Position numbers and translations under genes: made by a program. From NCBI GenBank assembly GCA_037384645.1, contig JARRNT010000025.1, forward strand, positions 1-35,429: 35,429 nucleotides of DNA, read 5' to 3'. The notes beneath the pieces are model-generated. The model searched no databases. It saw only the letters and a list, made by a program, of their open reading frames with translations, and was not told the origin of the DNA. Source of the stretch: RI-92 sp037384645 (GTDB lineage Bacteria > Pseudomonadota > Gammaproteobacteria > UBA6429 > Thiohalophilaceae). Shown here one piece after another: positions 22,182 to 31,900 of this stretch (positions within the stretch are counted from its first letter, which is position 1; the number at the start of each line of letters is the position of its first letter).

Positions 22182-23795
22182 TCATTTGACTGGTTGGATA
22201 GTGTCGGTGTTAATTTGTGCGCCAAAGGTATCAAGAATCTTCTGCACGTTGGCATCCGACTCGATGGCCTGGGTCGCTGCATCCAGGCGTGCCTGTTGTT
22301 CACGTTTGGCCTGTTGTGCCGGTGTTTCCGATTGCGGTTTGGCAACGCTCACATTCAGCGTGATTGACTGGCCCAAATGCGCACGTAGCGCCTCCTGCAG
22401 ACGCTCCACTCGGTCCCGGGTCAGTAAATTCTCGCAACTGGGTTCCAGGCTCAGATCGACTTTATTCCCTTCCCGTCCCTGCCAGGCGCAATTCATGGCA
22501 AATTGCTGCAGGATACCGCTGAGTTGCAGTTGTGCAACCAACTGGGTCCAGTCAGTACTTTGCGCGGTTGCCGCTTTCACCTCGGCTGCCGGTACGGCAG
22601 GTGCCGTTGCTGCCGGCGCTTGCGTGTTAGCCCCTGCCGCGGTTGCCGGTGAGGACGGCGTTGTCGTGCGTGGCGCCGGTGTCGGCGATGCAGCCACTAC
22701 CTCCCCTTCCGCTTGTGGACGAAACGCCAGCATGCGCAACAACACCATCTCCACGCCGCTGGCCGGATCCGGCGCATAGGGTAAATCCCGCCGACCGATC
22801 AAACCTATCTGATAAAACAACTGGACGTCTTCCGGCGAAAGCAGCTGGCTGAGCTGTATCAATTGTTCCCGGTCCCCCATGCTTTCGTCATAGGCATCAG
22901 GTAATTGTTGCAGGATGGCAAGATAATGCAGCGTGCCCAGTAACTCAGCCAGGACCGCGACATGATCCGGAGACTGGCTGTTGAGTTCTTGTAGGGTTTG
23001 CATCATCCCGGCGGCATCGCGATGCGCCAACTGTTCGAGCAGCTTGTAAATATGCGTGTGCTCGATGGTGCCGAGCATCTGTTTGACATCGGCTTCGTTA
23101 AGCTGGCCACTGCCAAAGGCGATGGCCTGATCCAGCAGACTCAGGGCATCACGCATACTGCCATCGGCGGCACGCGCCAGGTGTTTTAAGGCCGGCGGCT
23201 CAAACTCGATATTTTCAGCCTGCAACAGCTTGTCCAGGTACTCGGCAATCAGATCAGGATGCAGGCGTTTCAGATTGAACTGCAGACAGCGCGACAGGAT
23301 CGTCACCGGTAACTTTTGCGGATCGGTGGTTGCCAGCAAAAATTTCACGTGCGGAGGGGGCTCTTCCAGGGTTTTCAACAAGGCGTTGAAACTGTGGTTG
23401 GACAGCATGTGCACTTCGTCCACCAGGTAGACCTTGTAGCGACCCCGGGTCGGTGCGTACTGCACATTGTCGAGTAACTCGCGGGTATCCTCGACCTTGG
23501 TCCGGGAAGCGGCATCGACTTCGATTAAGTCGACAAACCGGCCTTCATCAATCTCGCGACAGGTCTGGCATTCACCACAGGGATGAGAACTGATTCCCGT
23601 CTCACAATTAAGCGACTTGGCCAGGATCCGGGCCAGCGTGGTCTTGCCAACTCCTCGGGTGCCGGTAAACAAAAAGGCATGGTGCAGACGCCCGCTGTCC
23701 AGGGCATTGGTCAGGGCACGCAGGACGTGTTCCTGTCCGACCATTTGTTCAAAATTGCGTGGCCGCCATTTCCTGGCCAGAACCTGATAACTCAC
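22182..23795 (-). CDS. dnaX: DNA polymerase III subunit tau/gamma
   Basis: 537 residues. Clamp-loader AAA+ ATPase: Walker A GTRGVGKT (45-52), zinc-binding Cys64, Cys73, Cys76 and Cys79, and DEVH (126-129). A Pro/Ala/Thr-rich linker spans roughly residues 370-420, and a C-terminal domain follows. The start is GTG 23795, giving the family start MSYQVLARKWRP; the frame continues upstream into the 4.5S RNA region and is not used there. I saw no A-AAA-AAG slippery site, so a short gamma form made by frameshifting as in E. coli is not evident. It is shorter than E. coli tau (643). Confidence 0.95.
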   Translation of the reverse strand: MSYQVLARKWRPRNFEQMVGQEHVLRALTNALDSGRLHHAFLFTGTRGVGKTTLARILAKSLNCETGISSHPCGECQTCREIDEGRFVDLIEVDAASRTKVEDTRELLDNVQYAPTRGRYKVYLVDEVHMLSNHSFNALLKTLEEPPPHVKFLLATTDPQKLPVTILSRCLQFNLKRLHPDLIAEYLDKLLQAENIEFEPPALKHLARAADGSMRDALSLLDQAIAFGSGQLNEADVKQMLGTIEHTHIYKLLEQLAHRDAAGMMQTLQELNSQSPDHVAVLAELLGTLHYLAILQQLPDAYDESMGDREQLIQLSQLLSPEDVQLFYQIGLIGRRDLPYAPDPASGVEMVLLRMLAFRPQAEGEVVAASPTPAPRTTTPSSPATAAGANTQAPAATAPAVPAAEVKAATAQSTDWTQLVAQLQLSGILQQFAMNCAWQGREGNKVDLSLEPSCENLLTRDRVERLQEALRAHLGQSITLNVSVAKPQSETPAQQAKREQQARLDAATQAIESDANVQKILDTFGAQINTDTIQPVK

Positions 23796-23892
23796 AACTG
23801 CTCTCGTTACTCTATTAAATAGGTAATTGCATTCTAACCGGGCGGGCGCCGTCCCGCACCCATGGGTATTGGGTTCAGAAGAGGAAAGTGGA

Positions 23893-24004
23893 GGCAACCC
23901 GTACCCGCCACACTCCGGCGCCCGTTACCACCGTTACCGTTGCTCCCTTCCGGGCCTGGCGGAGTTCACGCTGTCACGTCGCGAAGGGACCGATACGGGT
24001 CACC
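23893..24004 (-). ncRNA. ffs: 4.5S RNA, bacterial small signal recognition particle RNA
   Basis: The minus strand contains CAGGCCCGGAAGGGAGCAAC, matching the conserved apical SRP loop (E. coli GGTCCGGAAGGAAGCAGCC). The ends pair: GGTGACCCGTA at 24004-23994 with TACGGGTTGCC at 23903-23893, all 11 positions counting two G-T pairs. The length of 112 is close to E. coli (114). It binds Ffh for membrane targeting of proteins. Its place directly upstream of dnaX is common in gammaproteobacteria. A -10-like TATACT lies at 24029-24024. Confidence 0.93.
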
Positions 24005-24014
24005 ATTGACTGAT

Positions 24015-24044
24015 CCCGTGCTCAGTATACGTCCTGGGCACGGG
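24015..24044 (-). promoter_or_regulatory. Probable ffs promoter region inside an inverted repeat
   Basis: TATACT (24029-24024, minus strand) is a good -10 for the 4.5S RNA about 20 bases downstream. It is framed by CCCGTGC (24015-24021) and GCACGGG (24038-24044). No convincing -35 is seen 17 bases upstream. Confidence 0.35.
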
Positions 24045-24208
24045 GCGTGCATCATGCCAGATTCACGACAATTTGACAACATATTGATTTTTAAGAAAAA
24101 TGCCGATAAAACCAGGTCAACGAAGTGGCGCAACAGCTTGTCACCCGATTATCACGGTTATAGCATGCGGGACGTTGTCTGTTTCCCCAATGATGCATGG
24201 ACGTTTGA

Positions 24209-24964
24209 ATGAAATTTCGACTATTTCTGTCTGCCCTGGGTTGCCTGTTCTTCAGCCTGGTTAGCCCTGCCGCACAGGCCAGCACGGTCAGTGTGGCGGT
24301 CGCCTCAAATTTTACCCAACCCATGCGGGCGATCGCCCGGGCCTTTCACCAGGCCACTGGCAATCAAACGCGCCTGGCCTTCGGTTCCTCGGGCAATTTT
24401 TACGCGCAGATCAAAAATGGCGCGCCGTTTCAGGTATTTTTATCAGCCGATGCGGCAAAACCCCGCAAACTGGAACAGGCAGGCCTGACAGTCAAAGGTA
24501 GCCGTTTCACTTATGCCATCGGCGGGCTGGTGTTATGGTCCAGTCGCCCCGACTTTGTGAAGGACGGTGCCAGCACCCTGCGCCACGCTCATTTCAACAA
24601 GCTCGGCATCGCCAACCCCAAACTCGCACCCTACGGCTCGGCAGCGGTCCAGGTGCTGCAGCACTTGCACCTGTATCATCGCCTGACCCAAAAATTCGTG
24701 ATGGGCGAAAACATTGCGCAAACCTACCAATTTGTCATGAGCGGCAATGCAGATCTGGGCTTCGTGGCCCAATCCCAAGTGACCCGACACGGTAAGATCA
24801 CGCAGGGTTCGGGCTGGATCGTGCCGGCAAATTTACACAAACCCATCCGCCAGGACGCCGTGCTGCTGCTGCCCGGCAAGCACGACCCAGCGGCACTGGC
24901 CTTACTGCGCTTCCTCAAGGGTGCGCGGGCCCATACCATCATGCAAAGCTACGGGTACCACTGA
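24209..24964 (+). CDS. modA: Molybdate ABC transporter, periplasmic binding protein
   Basis: 251 residues. A signal peptide ends near AQA (about residue 24), then VSVAVASNFTQPM and LAFGSSGNFYAQI follow, the two ModA segments that hold the oxyanion with Ser residues. YGSAAVQVLQHL and GNADLGFVAQSQV are also typical. It captures molybdate (or tungstate) in the periplasm for ModB and ModC, which follow at once. The ribosome site is weak. No clear ModE box is seen between ffs and the start. Molybdate is needed for the AioA cofactor. Confidence 0.95.
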   Translation: MKFRLFLSALGCLFFSLVSPAAQASTVSVAVASNFTQPMRAIARAFHQATGNQTRLAFGSSGNFYAQIKNGAPFQVFLSADAAKPRKLEQAGLTVKGSRFTYAIGGLVLWSSRPDFVKDGASTLRHAHFNKLGIANPKLAPYGSAAVQVLQHLHLYHRLTQKFVMGENIAQTYQFVMSGNADLGFVAQSQVTRHGKITQGSGWIVPANLHKPIRQDAVLLLPGKHDPAALALLRFLKGARAHTIMQSYGYH

Positions 24965-24970
24965 GACGAT

Positions 24971-25651
24971 ATGAGTTTTAGCCAGGCCGATCTCGCGGCA
25001 ATCCTGTTGACCTTACGCCTGGCGGCCACCGCCACCCTGCTGTTGTTGCTCATTGGCACCCCCATCGCCTGGTGGCTGGCCAATCACCGCACGCGCTGGA
25101 AGGCGGTCGTCAGTGCCATCGTGGCCATGCCGCTGGTACTGCCACCAACGGTGCTGGGTTTTTACCTGTTGTTGTTACTCGGTCCCCATGGTCCGGTTGG
25201 CAAGCTGACCGAAAGCCTGGGGCTCGGGACCTTGCCCTTTACCTTCTGGGGACTGGTGGTGGGTTCGGTGATCTATTCCCTGCCCTTTGTCGTGCAACCC
25301 ATTCAGAACGCCATCGAGAACGTCGGTACGCGGCCACTGGAAGTGGCCGCCACCTTGCGCGCCGGTCCCTGGGATGCCTTCTGGACCGTAGTCTTGCCAC
25401 TGGCGCGAACCGGTTTTATGACCGGTGCCATTCTTGGCTTTGCCCACACCGTGGGTGAATTCGGCCTGGTCCTCATGATTGGCGGCAATATTCCCGGCGT
25501 CACCCGCGTCGCCTCCGTGCAGCTATACGATCATGTGGAAGCACTTGAATATACGCAGGCACACTGGCTCGCAGGCGTACTGGTTGTGTTCGCATTTGTC
25601 CTGTTGCTCGTCCTGTATACCCTGAATCCCGTCTGGCGGGGCAAACAATGA
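24971..25651 (+). CDS. modB: Molybdate ABC transporter permease
   Basis: 226 residues with five to six membrane helices. The binding-protein-dependent transport signature lies around EVAATLRAGPWDAFWTVVLP, followed by GFAHTVGEFGLVLMIGGNIPG, which is characteristic of ModB. It starts 6 bases after modA and overlaps modC by 4 bases (ATGA), so the three are one operon. Confidence 0.95.
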   Translation: MSFSQADLAAILLTLRLAATATLLLLLIGTPIAWWLANHRTRWKAVVSAIVAMPLVLPPTVLGFYLLLLLGPHGPVGKLTESLGLGTLPFTFWGLVVGSVIYSLPFVVQPIQNAIENVGTRPLEVAATLRAGPWDAFWTVVLPLARTGFMTGAILGFAHTVGEFGLVLMIGGNIPGVTRVASVQLYDHVEALEYTQAHWLAGVLVVFAFVLLLVLYTLNPVWRGKQ

Positions 25652-26730
25652 CCTCGCCTGATGGTATTCACGCACGCTTTGCCCTGGCGCTGGCAGAGTT
25701 TACGCTTGATGTCGATCTGCATCTGCCTGGTCAGGGCATCACGGCCCTGTTCGGACCGTCAGGTTCGGGCAAAACCACCTTGTTGCGCTGTATTGCCGGA
25801 CTGCAGCGCGTTCAGCACGGCGAACTGCATGTAAATGGCGCGAGCTGGCAACACGCGAAACAATTTCTTGCCACCCATCAACGCCCGCTGGGCTATGTGT
25901 TCCAGGAGTCCAGCCTGTTTGCCCATTTATCGGTGCGCGGCAACCTGCAATACGGACTGAAACGCGTCAACACGGCTGAACAACGGATCTCCTGGCAACA
26001 CGTCATTGATTTGCTGGGGATCGAAGCATTGATGGAACGCAAACCCGCACAACTTTCCGGTGGCGAGCGCCAGCGCGTGGCGATCGCACGTGCCCTGCTC
26101 ACCAGTCCGCGCCTGCTGCTAATGGACGAGCCACTAGCCGCTCTCGACCAGGCACGCAAGCAGGAAATTTTGCCTTATCTGGAGAGACTGCACGCTGAAC
26201 TGGAGATCCCCATGCTGTTTGTCAGTCATGCCCCGGATGAAGTGGCACGTCTGGCTGATCACATCGTTGTCCTGCAAAAAGGTCGCACCATTGCTGCCGG
26301 CCCGCTGGCGGAAACCCTGGCCCGGATAGATCTGCCGATCCAGCTGGGTGACGATGTAGGTGTCGTGATCGAAGGAAAAATTGCCGAGCGCGATCAGGAC
26401 TGGCACCTGGTCAGAGTCAACTGTGATGGCCATGATTTCTGGGTGCGCGATGCCGGCCATCCGGTTGATCACGCCGTGCGCATTCGGATTCTGGCGCGTG
26501 ATGTGAGCCTGGCCCTGAGTCACCGCCAGGACTCCAGCATCCTGAACATCCTGCCGGTACAGGTCGTGGAGACCAGCCAGGAAACACATCCGGCGCAGGT
26601 GCTGGTGAAACTCCAGGTCGGTTCCTTACCCTTGTTATCGCGGATCACCCAACGCTCGGTTCAGGCCCTCGCCCTTGTACCGGGCAAAACGGTTTATGCC
26701 CAGATCAAGGCCGTGGCCCTGATTGCATAA
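25648..26730 (+). CDS. modC: Molybdate ABC transporter ATPase
   Basis: 360 residues. Walker A GPSGSGKTT (36-44), signature LSGGERQR (136-143) and Walker B LLLMDE (156-161) are intact. The C-terminal 70 residues form a Mop-type oxyanion-binding domain that can regulate transport (HRQDSSILNILPVQV onward). It powers uptake through ModB. It ends facing the convergent phosphatase gene, 29 bases away. Confidence 0.95.
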   Translation: MTSPDGIHARFALALAEFTLDVDLHLPGQGITALFGPSGSGKTTLLRCIAGLQRVQHGELHVNGASWQHAKQFLATHQRPLGYVFQESSLFAHLSVRGNLQYGLKRVNTAEQRISWQHVIDLLGIEALMERKPAQLSGGERQRVAIARALLTSPRLLLMDEPLAALDQARKQEILPYLERLHAELEIPMLFVSHAPDEVARLADHIVVLQKGRTIAAGPLAETLARIDLPIQLGDDVGVVIEGKIAERDQDWHLVRVNCDGHDFWVRDAGHPVDHAVRIRILARDVSLALSHRQDSSILNILPVQVVETSQETHPAQVLVKLQVGSLPLLSRITQRSVQALALVPGKTVYAQIKAVALIA

Positions 26731-26759
26731 ACGAAGTGGATTGCGCGATCGCGCCACGC

Positions 26760-27338
26760 TTATTCATTCCAGAGGCAAATCACCGGTTCATTGCGATCGT
26801 GTTCATAGCCGAGAATATTGATCGCCGCTGTCGATGCCATGAAAAAACGCCCGGCCTCGGGTTCCAGCGACAACCAGCGCGCCGTAATCACCCGAATGAT
26901 ATGGCCACTGGAAAAGGCAATCACGTTACCCGGAATGCTCCGCACTTTATGGATAAAGCGATCGGCACGCAATTTAACATCATTCAGTGTCTCGCCATTC
27001 GGACAGTCATGGGTGAAGACATTCCAGCCCGGATGCTGTTGCCGCAGTGCCGAAGTGGTCTGCCCTTCATAATCACCATAATCCCACTCAAGCAAGTCCC
27101 GGTCTGACTCAGCCGAGGCACCGAAGCCGGCCAGTTCACAGGTTCTGCGTGCACGTTGCAGCGGACTGGTAAATACCCCGGCAAACTCCAGCGACTTGAG
27201 GTATTCACCCAGTTCACGCGCCTGCTGTTCACCATCCGCATTGAGCGCGACATCGGTCAACCCGGTATGACGATGCGTTTCTGACCATTCAGTCGCGCCA
27301 TGACGTACCAGGTATAGTCGATATAACGGCTCACTCAT
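26760..27338 (-). CDS. Histidine phosphatase superfamily protein (phosphoglycerate mutase-like)
   Basis: 192 residues. LVRHGATEW holds the phospho-accepting His13 and Arg12; Arg62 (LQRARRT), Glu84 (LEWDYGDYEG) and His146 (SSGHIIRV) complete the catalytic pocket. The LEWDYGDYEG motif also occurs in small-sugar phosphatases and in broad-specificity phosphatases, so the substrate is not clear. Its start overlaps the gnd stop by 4 bases (ATGA). This suggests a sugar-phosphate substrate related to the pentose phosphate pathway, by inference only. Confidence 0.88.
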   Translation of the reverse strand: MSEPLYRLYLVRHGATEWSETHRHTGLTDVALNADGEQQARELGEYLKSLEFAGVFTSPLQRARRTCELAGFGASAESDRDLLEWDYGDYEGQTTSALRQQHPGWNVFTHDCPNGETLNDVKLRADRFIHKVRSIPGNVIAFSSGHIIRVITARWLSLEPEAGRFFMASTAAINILGYEHDRNEPVICLWNE

Positions 27339-28357
27339 GCGTGATGGCTGACTTTTTCATTGTGACCGCCAAACTGTTTTCGCATTGCCGACAACAGGCG
27401 GTCGGCATAATCATCATCGCCGCGCGAGGCAAAACGTTCGTACAACGCGGTACTAATGACGGGGGTTGGTACCCCTTCATCGATTGCCGCCAGTGCAGTC
27501 CAGCGCCCTTCACCCGAATCCGATACACGCCCGGCGTATTCATCCAGGTCCGCATCATTGACCAGCGCCGCGGCGGTCAGGTCCAGCAGCCACGAGGCCA
27601 CAACGCTGCCACGCCGCCAGACCTCCGTGATCGCGGGCAAATCCAGATCGTACTGGTAATATTCGGGGTCACGCATGGGTGTAGTTTCGGCATCTGCCTC
27701 CTGAGCACGTCTGCCAGCATTGGCGTTGTGTAACACATTTAAGCCTTCAGCATAGGCCGCCATCAGACCGTATTCGATGCCATTGTGCACCATCTTGACG
27801 AAGTGCCCTGCGCCTGCCGGGCCACAATGCAAATAACCGTGTTCTTCAGGCCGCGGCTCACCTGATCGGCCCGGGGTTCTCGTTGCCGTGTCCTGTCCCG
27901 GGGCAATACTCCTGAAGATAGGGTCCAGATGCGTCACCACTTCATCCTCACCGCCAATCATCAGACAGAATCCGCGTTCCAGGCCAAAGACACCTCCACT
28001 GGTACCACAATCAACGTAGTGAAGTCCTTTTTGTTTCAGTGATTCGGCACGCGCAATGTCATCACGATAATAACTGTTACCCCCGTCGATAATAATATCT
28101 CCGCTATCGAGGCTCTCTGCCAACTGGTTGATGATGTCACCGCTAACGCTGGCGGGCACCATCACCCACACCGCGCGCGGTTTATCCAGTTGCCTGGCCA
28201 GATTCGCAAAGGAATCCGCGGCTATGACATTCTTACCGGCCATTTTTCGTGAAACCTCCGGGTTCCTGTCATACACCACACATTGATGGCCATCCTGACT
28301 CAGGCGTCGAACCAGGTTTGACCCCATCCTGCCTAAACCGATCATACCTAATTGCAT
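27335..28357 (-). CDS. gnd: 6-phosphogluconate dehydrogenase, decarboxylating, short form
   Basis: 340 residues, shorter than the E. coli Gnd (468); this is the bacterial short form (GndA/YqeC-like), often NAD-preferring. The Rossmann motif GLGRMG is at 7-12. CGTSGGVFGLERGF lines the substrate site, and HFVKMVHNGIEYG holds the catalytic Lys and His. It converts 6-phosphogluconate to ribulose 5-phosphate and CO2. Ribulose 5-phosphate is also the precursor of the CbbM substrate. AGGAGG lies 7 bases before ATG 28357, so the open frame further upstream is not used. Confidence 0.94.
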   Translation of the reverse strand: MQLGMIGLGRMGSNLVRRLSQDGHQCVVYDRNPEVSRKMAGKNVIAADSFANLARQLDKPRAVWVMVPASVSGDIINQLAESLDSGDIIIDGGNSYYRDDIARAESLKQKGLHYVDCGTSGGVFGLERGFCLMIGGEDEVVTHLDPIFRSIAPGQDTATRTPGRSGEPRPEEHGYLHCGPAGAGHFVKMVHNGIEYGLMAAYAEGLNVLHNANAGRRAQEADAETTPMRDPEYYQYDLDLPAITEVWRRGSVVASWLLDLTAAALVNDADLDEYAGRVSDSGEGRWTALAAIDEGVPTPVISTALYERFASRGDDDYADRLLSAMRKQFGGHNEKVSHHA

Positions 28358-28655
28358 CTTTATACCTCCTTGTCTTGATTGAATTTGAATATATATCGAC
28401 TGACCGCGCACACAATAGCGGCGGCATTGACAACGCCGAGACGGCGTCAAATAGAAAACTGGAAAAAACGGGTAATCTGCGTGGGTGTTCTGTTCTGGTT
28501 GGTCAGCCACGCAACATCACATATTGCAACAGTACGCTGTTTCATAACTTATACGACAACGACTGCCAAAAACAGTTTCACGGGAATAAACCGCCATGCC
28601 GGCAGTCACAGGAAGTAAACAAGGAATTCTATAATGTCAGATAAACAGATAAAAA
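28358..28655. other. 298-base intergenic region upstream of gnd
   Basis: It holds the strong gnd ribosome site and presumably its promoter. Short frames on the plus strand show no family resemblance. I see no hairpin-T terminator for the DUF1840 gene, only a T-rich tract just after its stop. Confidence 0.5.
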
Positions 28656-28967
28656 TTATGACCACATGACACTGACGCCCGCCTTCGCAGCTGCATCGAG
28701 CAGATCGGCCAGTGGCAGTGCCCGCGTCGAGAGACTGACAGGCGGTTCATCGTCATCATCAGTCTCAGCGCGAACAATATCATCCTGTGCTTTTGCGTTC
28801 TCTTCCGCCAACGCCGACTTGAGCCGTTCGAGCGCAGCCGGAATATCTTCAGCCCGCATCGCACCGGGCACGGTTCCGCTGTGCCCCATCATCCTGAGCA
28901 GGGTAATGGCAACATCCCCGAACATGGTGATATCCGCGTAGGCTTCAGTTGTGAACGTCACCAGCAC
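28656..28967 (-). CDS. DUF1840 family protein
   Basis: 103 residues. MLVTFTTEAYADITMFGDVA and ITLLRMMGHSGTVPGAM match the DUF1840 family, whose function is unknown. It has an acidic linker (ETDDDDEPP) and a C-terminal block LPLADLLDAAAKAGVSVMW. It follows the RND pump gene after 17 bases and may be the last gene of that operon, although the family is usually found independent of efflux pumps. Confidence 0.8.
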   Translation of the reverse strand: MLVTFTTEAYADITMFGDVAITLLRMMGHSGTVPGAMRAEDIPAALERLKSALAEENAKAQDDIVRAETDDDDEPPVSLSTRALPLADLLDAAAKAGVSVMWS

Positions 28968-28984
28968 GCAATTTATCTCCGTCG

Positions 28985-31900
28985 CTACTGTTTATTGGCA
29001 TTGTGATCGGTACCCAGCAACATGTACATCGCCGGAACGACAAACAGGGTAAACAAGGTGCCAATCGACATACCGGTGGCGATGACCAGGCCCATGTTAA
29101 AGCGACTGACCGCACCTGCACCACTGGCAGTGATCAGGGGTACGACACCGAACACCGTGGCTGCGGTAGTCATAAGGATAGGACGCAGGCGCAGACCGGC
29201 CGCATGTCGAACCGCCTCGAGTTTGCTATAGCCCTCTTTTTGCAGATTATTGGCAAACTCGACAATCAGAATGCCGTGTTTTGAAATCAAGCCAATCAGG
29301 GTCACCAGACCTACTTCAGTATAGATGTTCAGTGTAGCCCGCCCAACCCCGAGGTTAATAAATAACAACGCCCCCGAAATCGCCATGGGCACGGAAACCA
29401 GAATAATGATTGGATCCCGAAAACTCTCGAATTGAGCGGCCAGGGCCAGGAAAATGATCAGCAAGGCAAAAAAGAAGGTCAGCAGCAGGCCACCGGACTC
29501 CTGAATAAACTGGCGTGATGGGCCGGCATAGTTAAAATTGTACCCGGCAGGAAGCGTGCGTTGCGCAAGTTGCTTGAGACTGTCCAGCGCCTGTCCCTGC
29601 GCAATAAATGGCATGGCCACCCCCTGGATGGTGGCAGAATTTGCCTGCTGGAAGTGGTTGACAGTCTCGGGTTGTACTGACTTTGTCAGATGCGCCACCG
29701 TCGATAGAGGCACCATATCACCGCTCGCTGTACGCAGGTAATAATTCTTGAGCTGGTCGGGATTGAGACGCGAGCGTTGCTGGACCTGGGGTATCACCTT
29801 GTAGGCCCGCCCGCCCAGGTCAAAGAAATTCACATAACCACCACCCAGCATCGCTGACAGCGACGTACCGATATCCTGCATGGACAGGCCAAGCTGGGAG
29901 GCCATGTTGCGATCAATATTAATACGTGTCTGCGGCTTATCAATGCGCAAATCCGATTGCAGGAATATAAACTTGCCGAGCTTCTGGGCATCATGCAGGA
30001 ATTTTTGCGATACCGTGTAGAGCCTGTCAAAGGGTTCGGATGTCGTGATCACAAACTGGATTGGTAATCCACGTGCCCCCGGTAAGGGTGGCGGCTGAAA
30101 CACGGCAATTTGCGAGCCGGCTATGTGGCTCAGCTTGCGTTGCAGGATATGCTGCAGGTCCATGGCCGTTCGATGCCGCTGATCCCAGGGTTTCAATACC
30201 ATGCCACCAATCACCTGTGCCGGCGAATTAATCTGAAACACGTGTTCAGTTTCCGGGAAACTCTTGAATACATCGTAGATCTGATTTGCATAAAGCTGGC
30301 GCTGATCGACTGTCGCTGCCGGGTTATTAAAGGCGATGGAAATCAGCACGCCCTGATCTTCCTGCGGCGCCAGTGCCGACATAGAGGTGTTGTACAGATA
30401 GTAAATCGAACCCAGAATAATGACGGACATGACGGCAGTGACAGGCAGGTAGTTGAGTGATTTCTGCAACCGGTTTTCATAGCGGCGATGCAGGCGAACG
30501 AAACTCCTGTCCAGAAACAATACCAGGCGATCCTGCCAGTTATGACTTTGCGGATTGGATGCCTTGAGCAGGCGCGAACACATCATGGGTGACAGGGTCA
30601 GGGCAATCACTGCTGACATCACGACTGTCCCCACCAGGGTAAAGGCGAATTCGGTAAACAGCGCCCCGGTCAGCCCCCCCATGAATCCGATCGGTATGTA
30701 AACCGCCACCAGCACGACGGTCATTGCGATAATGGGATTAGCCAGTTCTCGGGCTGCCAGCATGGCGGCTTCCATACGCGACAGTCCTTCCTCCAGGTGG
30801 CGACTGACATTTTCCACCACAATAATCGCATCATCCACCACCAGACCGATGGCCAGCACGATGGACAATAGTGTCAACAGGTTAATGGAATATCCCAGTA
30901 CCAGCATCACCGTGAAGGTGCCGACGATGGACAGGGGGATCGCAACCAGCGGGATGATGACCGAACGCAGGGAACCGAGGAAAATAAATATCACGACCGT
31001 AACAATCAACACTGCCTCGATCAGCGTCTTGATCACCTCATCGATTGATGAATTCACAAACTTGGTCGAGTCGTAAACAATCCGGCCCTGCAGACCTGTA
31101 GGTAGCTGGGCCTGTATCTCCGGCATCACCTTGCGCACGCGTGCGATGACATCCAGCAGGTTGGCTCCCGGCGCCACCTGGATGCCGACAAAGACTGAAG
31201 AGCGACCGTCGAATGCCACTTTCGTATCATAGTCATCCGAACCCAGTGACACATTCGCGACATCTTTCAGACGTACGACCTTACCGTCGACCGATTTGAC
31301 GACCATTTGCTTGAAGCCGGTAAGGGATTTGAGATTGGTATTAGCCGTCAGGCTAATCTGTATCATCTGGCCCCGGCTGTTTCCAATCGAAGCCAGGTAG
31401 TTATTTTTTGCCAGCGCCGCATAGACATCGGCAGCCGTCAGGCCGTAGGCGGCCAGCTTCTGCGGGTTCAACCAGGCACGCAGGGCAAAGTATTTTGCGC
31501 CCAGCACTTGCGCCGTTTGCACGCCTTCAACGGCCTGCAGCTGCGGCTGGACTGAACGCACGATATAGTCGGTAATCTGGTTGGCCTTGAGCACATTGCT
31601 ATAAAAGCCGATGTACATGGCATCGATCGTCTGGCCGATACTGACATTCATCACGGGGGTTTGCGACTCTGGTGGCAGTTGATTGAGCACCGAGTTCACC
31701 TTGGAGGTAATTTCAGTCAGGGCCTTATCGGGATCGTAATTCAGTTTCAGGTTCACGCTGATCGTACTCACACTCTGCACACTGCTCGATGTCATGTAGT
31801 CGATACCGTTGGCCTGCGCAATCGCATTTTCCAGCGGCGTCGTGATAAAACTCGCGACCAGCTGCGCATCTGCGCCGGGGTAAACTGTTTTGACCGTGAC

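Noticed and set aside
21323..22189. 288-codon open frame on the plus strand over recR and ybaB
   Set aside because: Shadow of two well-supported genes on the other strand; its sequence is low-complexity His/Gln/Phe-rich without domain features.
22084..22779. 231-codon open frame on the plus strand over the end of dnaX
   Set aside because: Antisense to the Pro/Ala-rich dnaX linker; composition reflects that, not a protein family.
22182..23795. Programmed frameshift site in dnaX
   Set aside because: No A-AAA-AAG heptamer or similar slippery run followed by a hairpin was found.
24100..24208. ModE operator or molybdenum-cofactor riboswitch upstream of modA
   Set aside because: CGGTTATAGC is only a loose partial match to a ModE half-site, with no second half and no riboswitch-like structure.
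23862..24212. 116-codon open frame on the plus strand over ffs
   Set aside because: It overlaps the 4.5S RNA, which has conserved sequence and paired ends; no protein signal.
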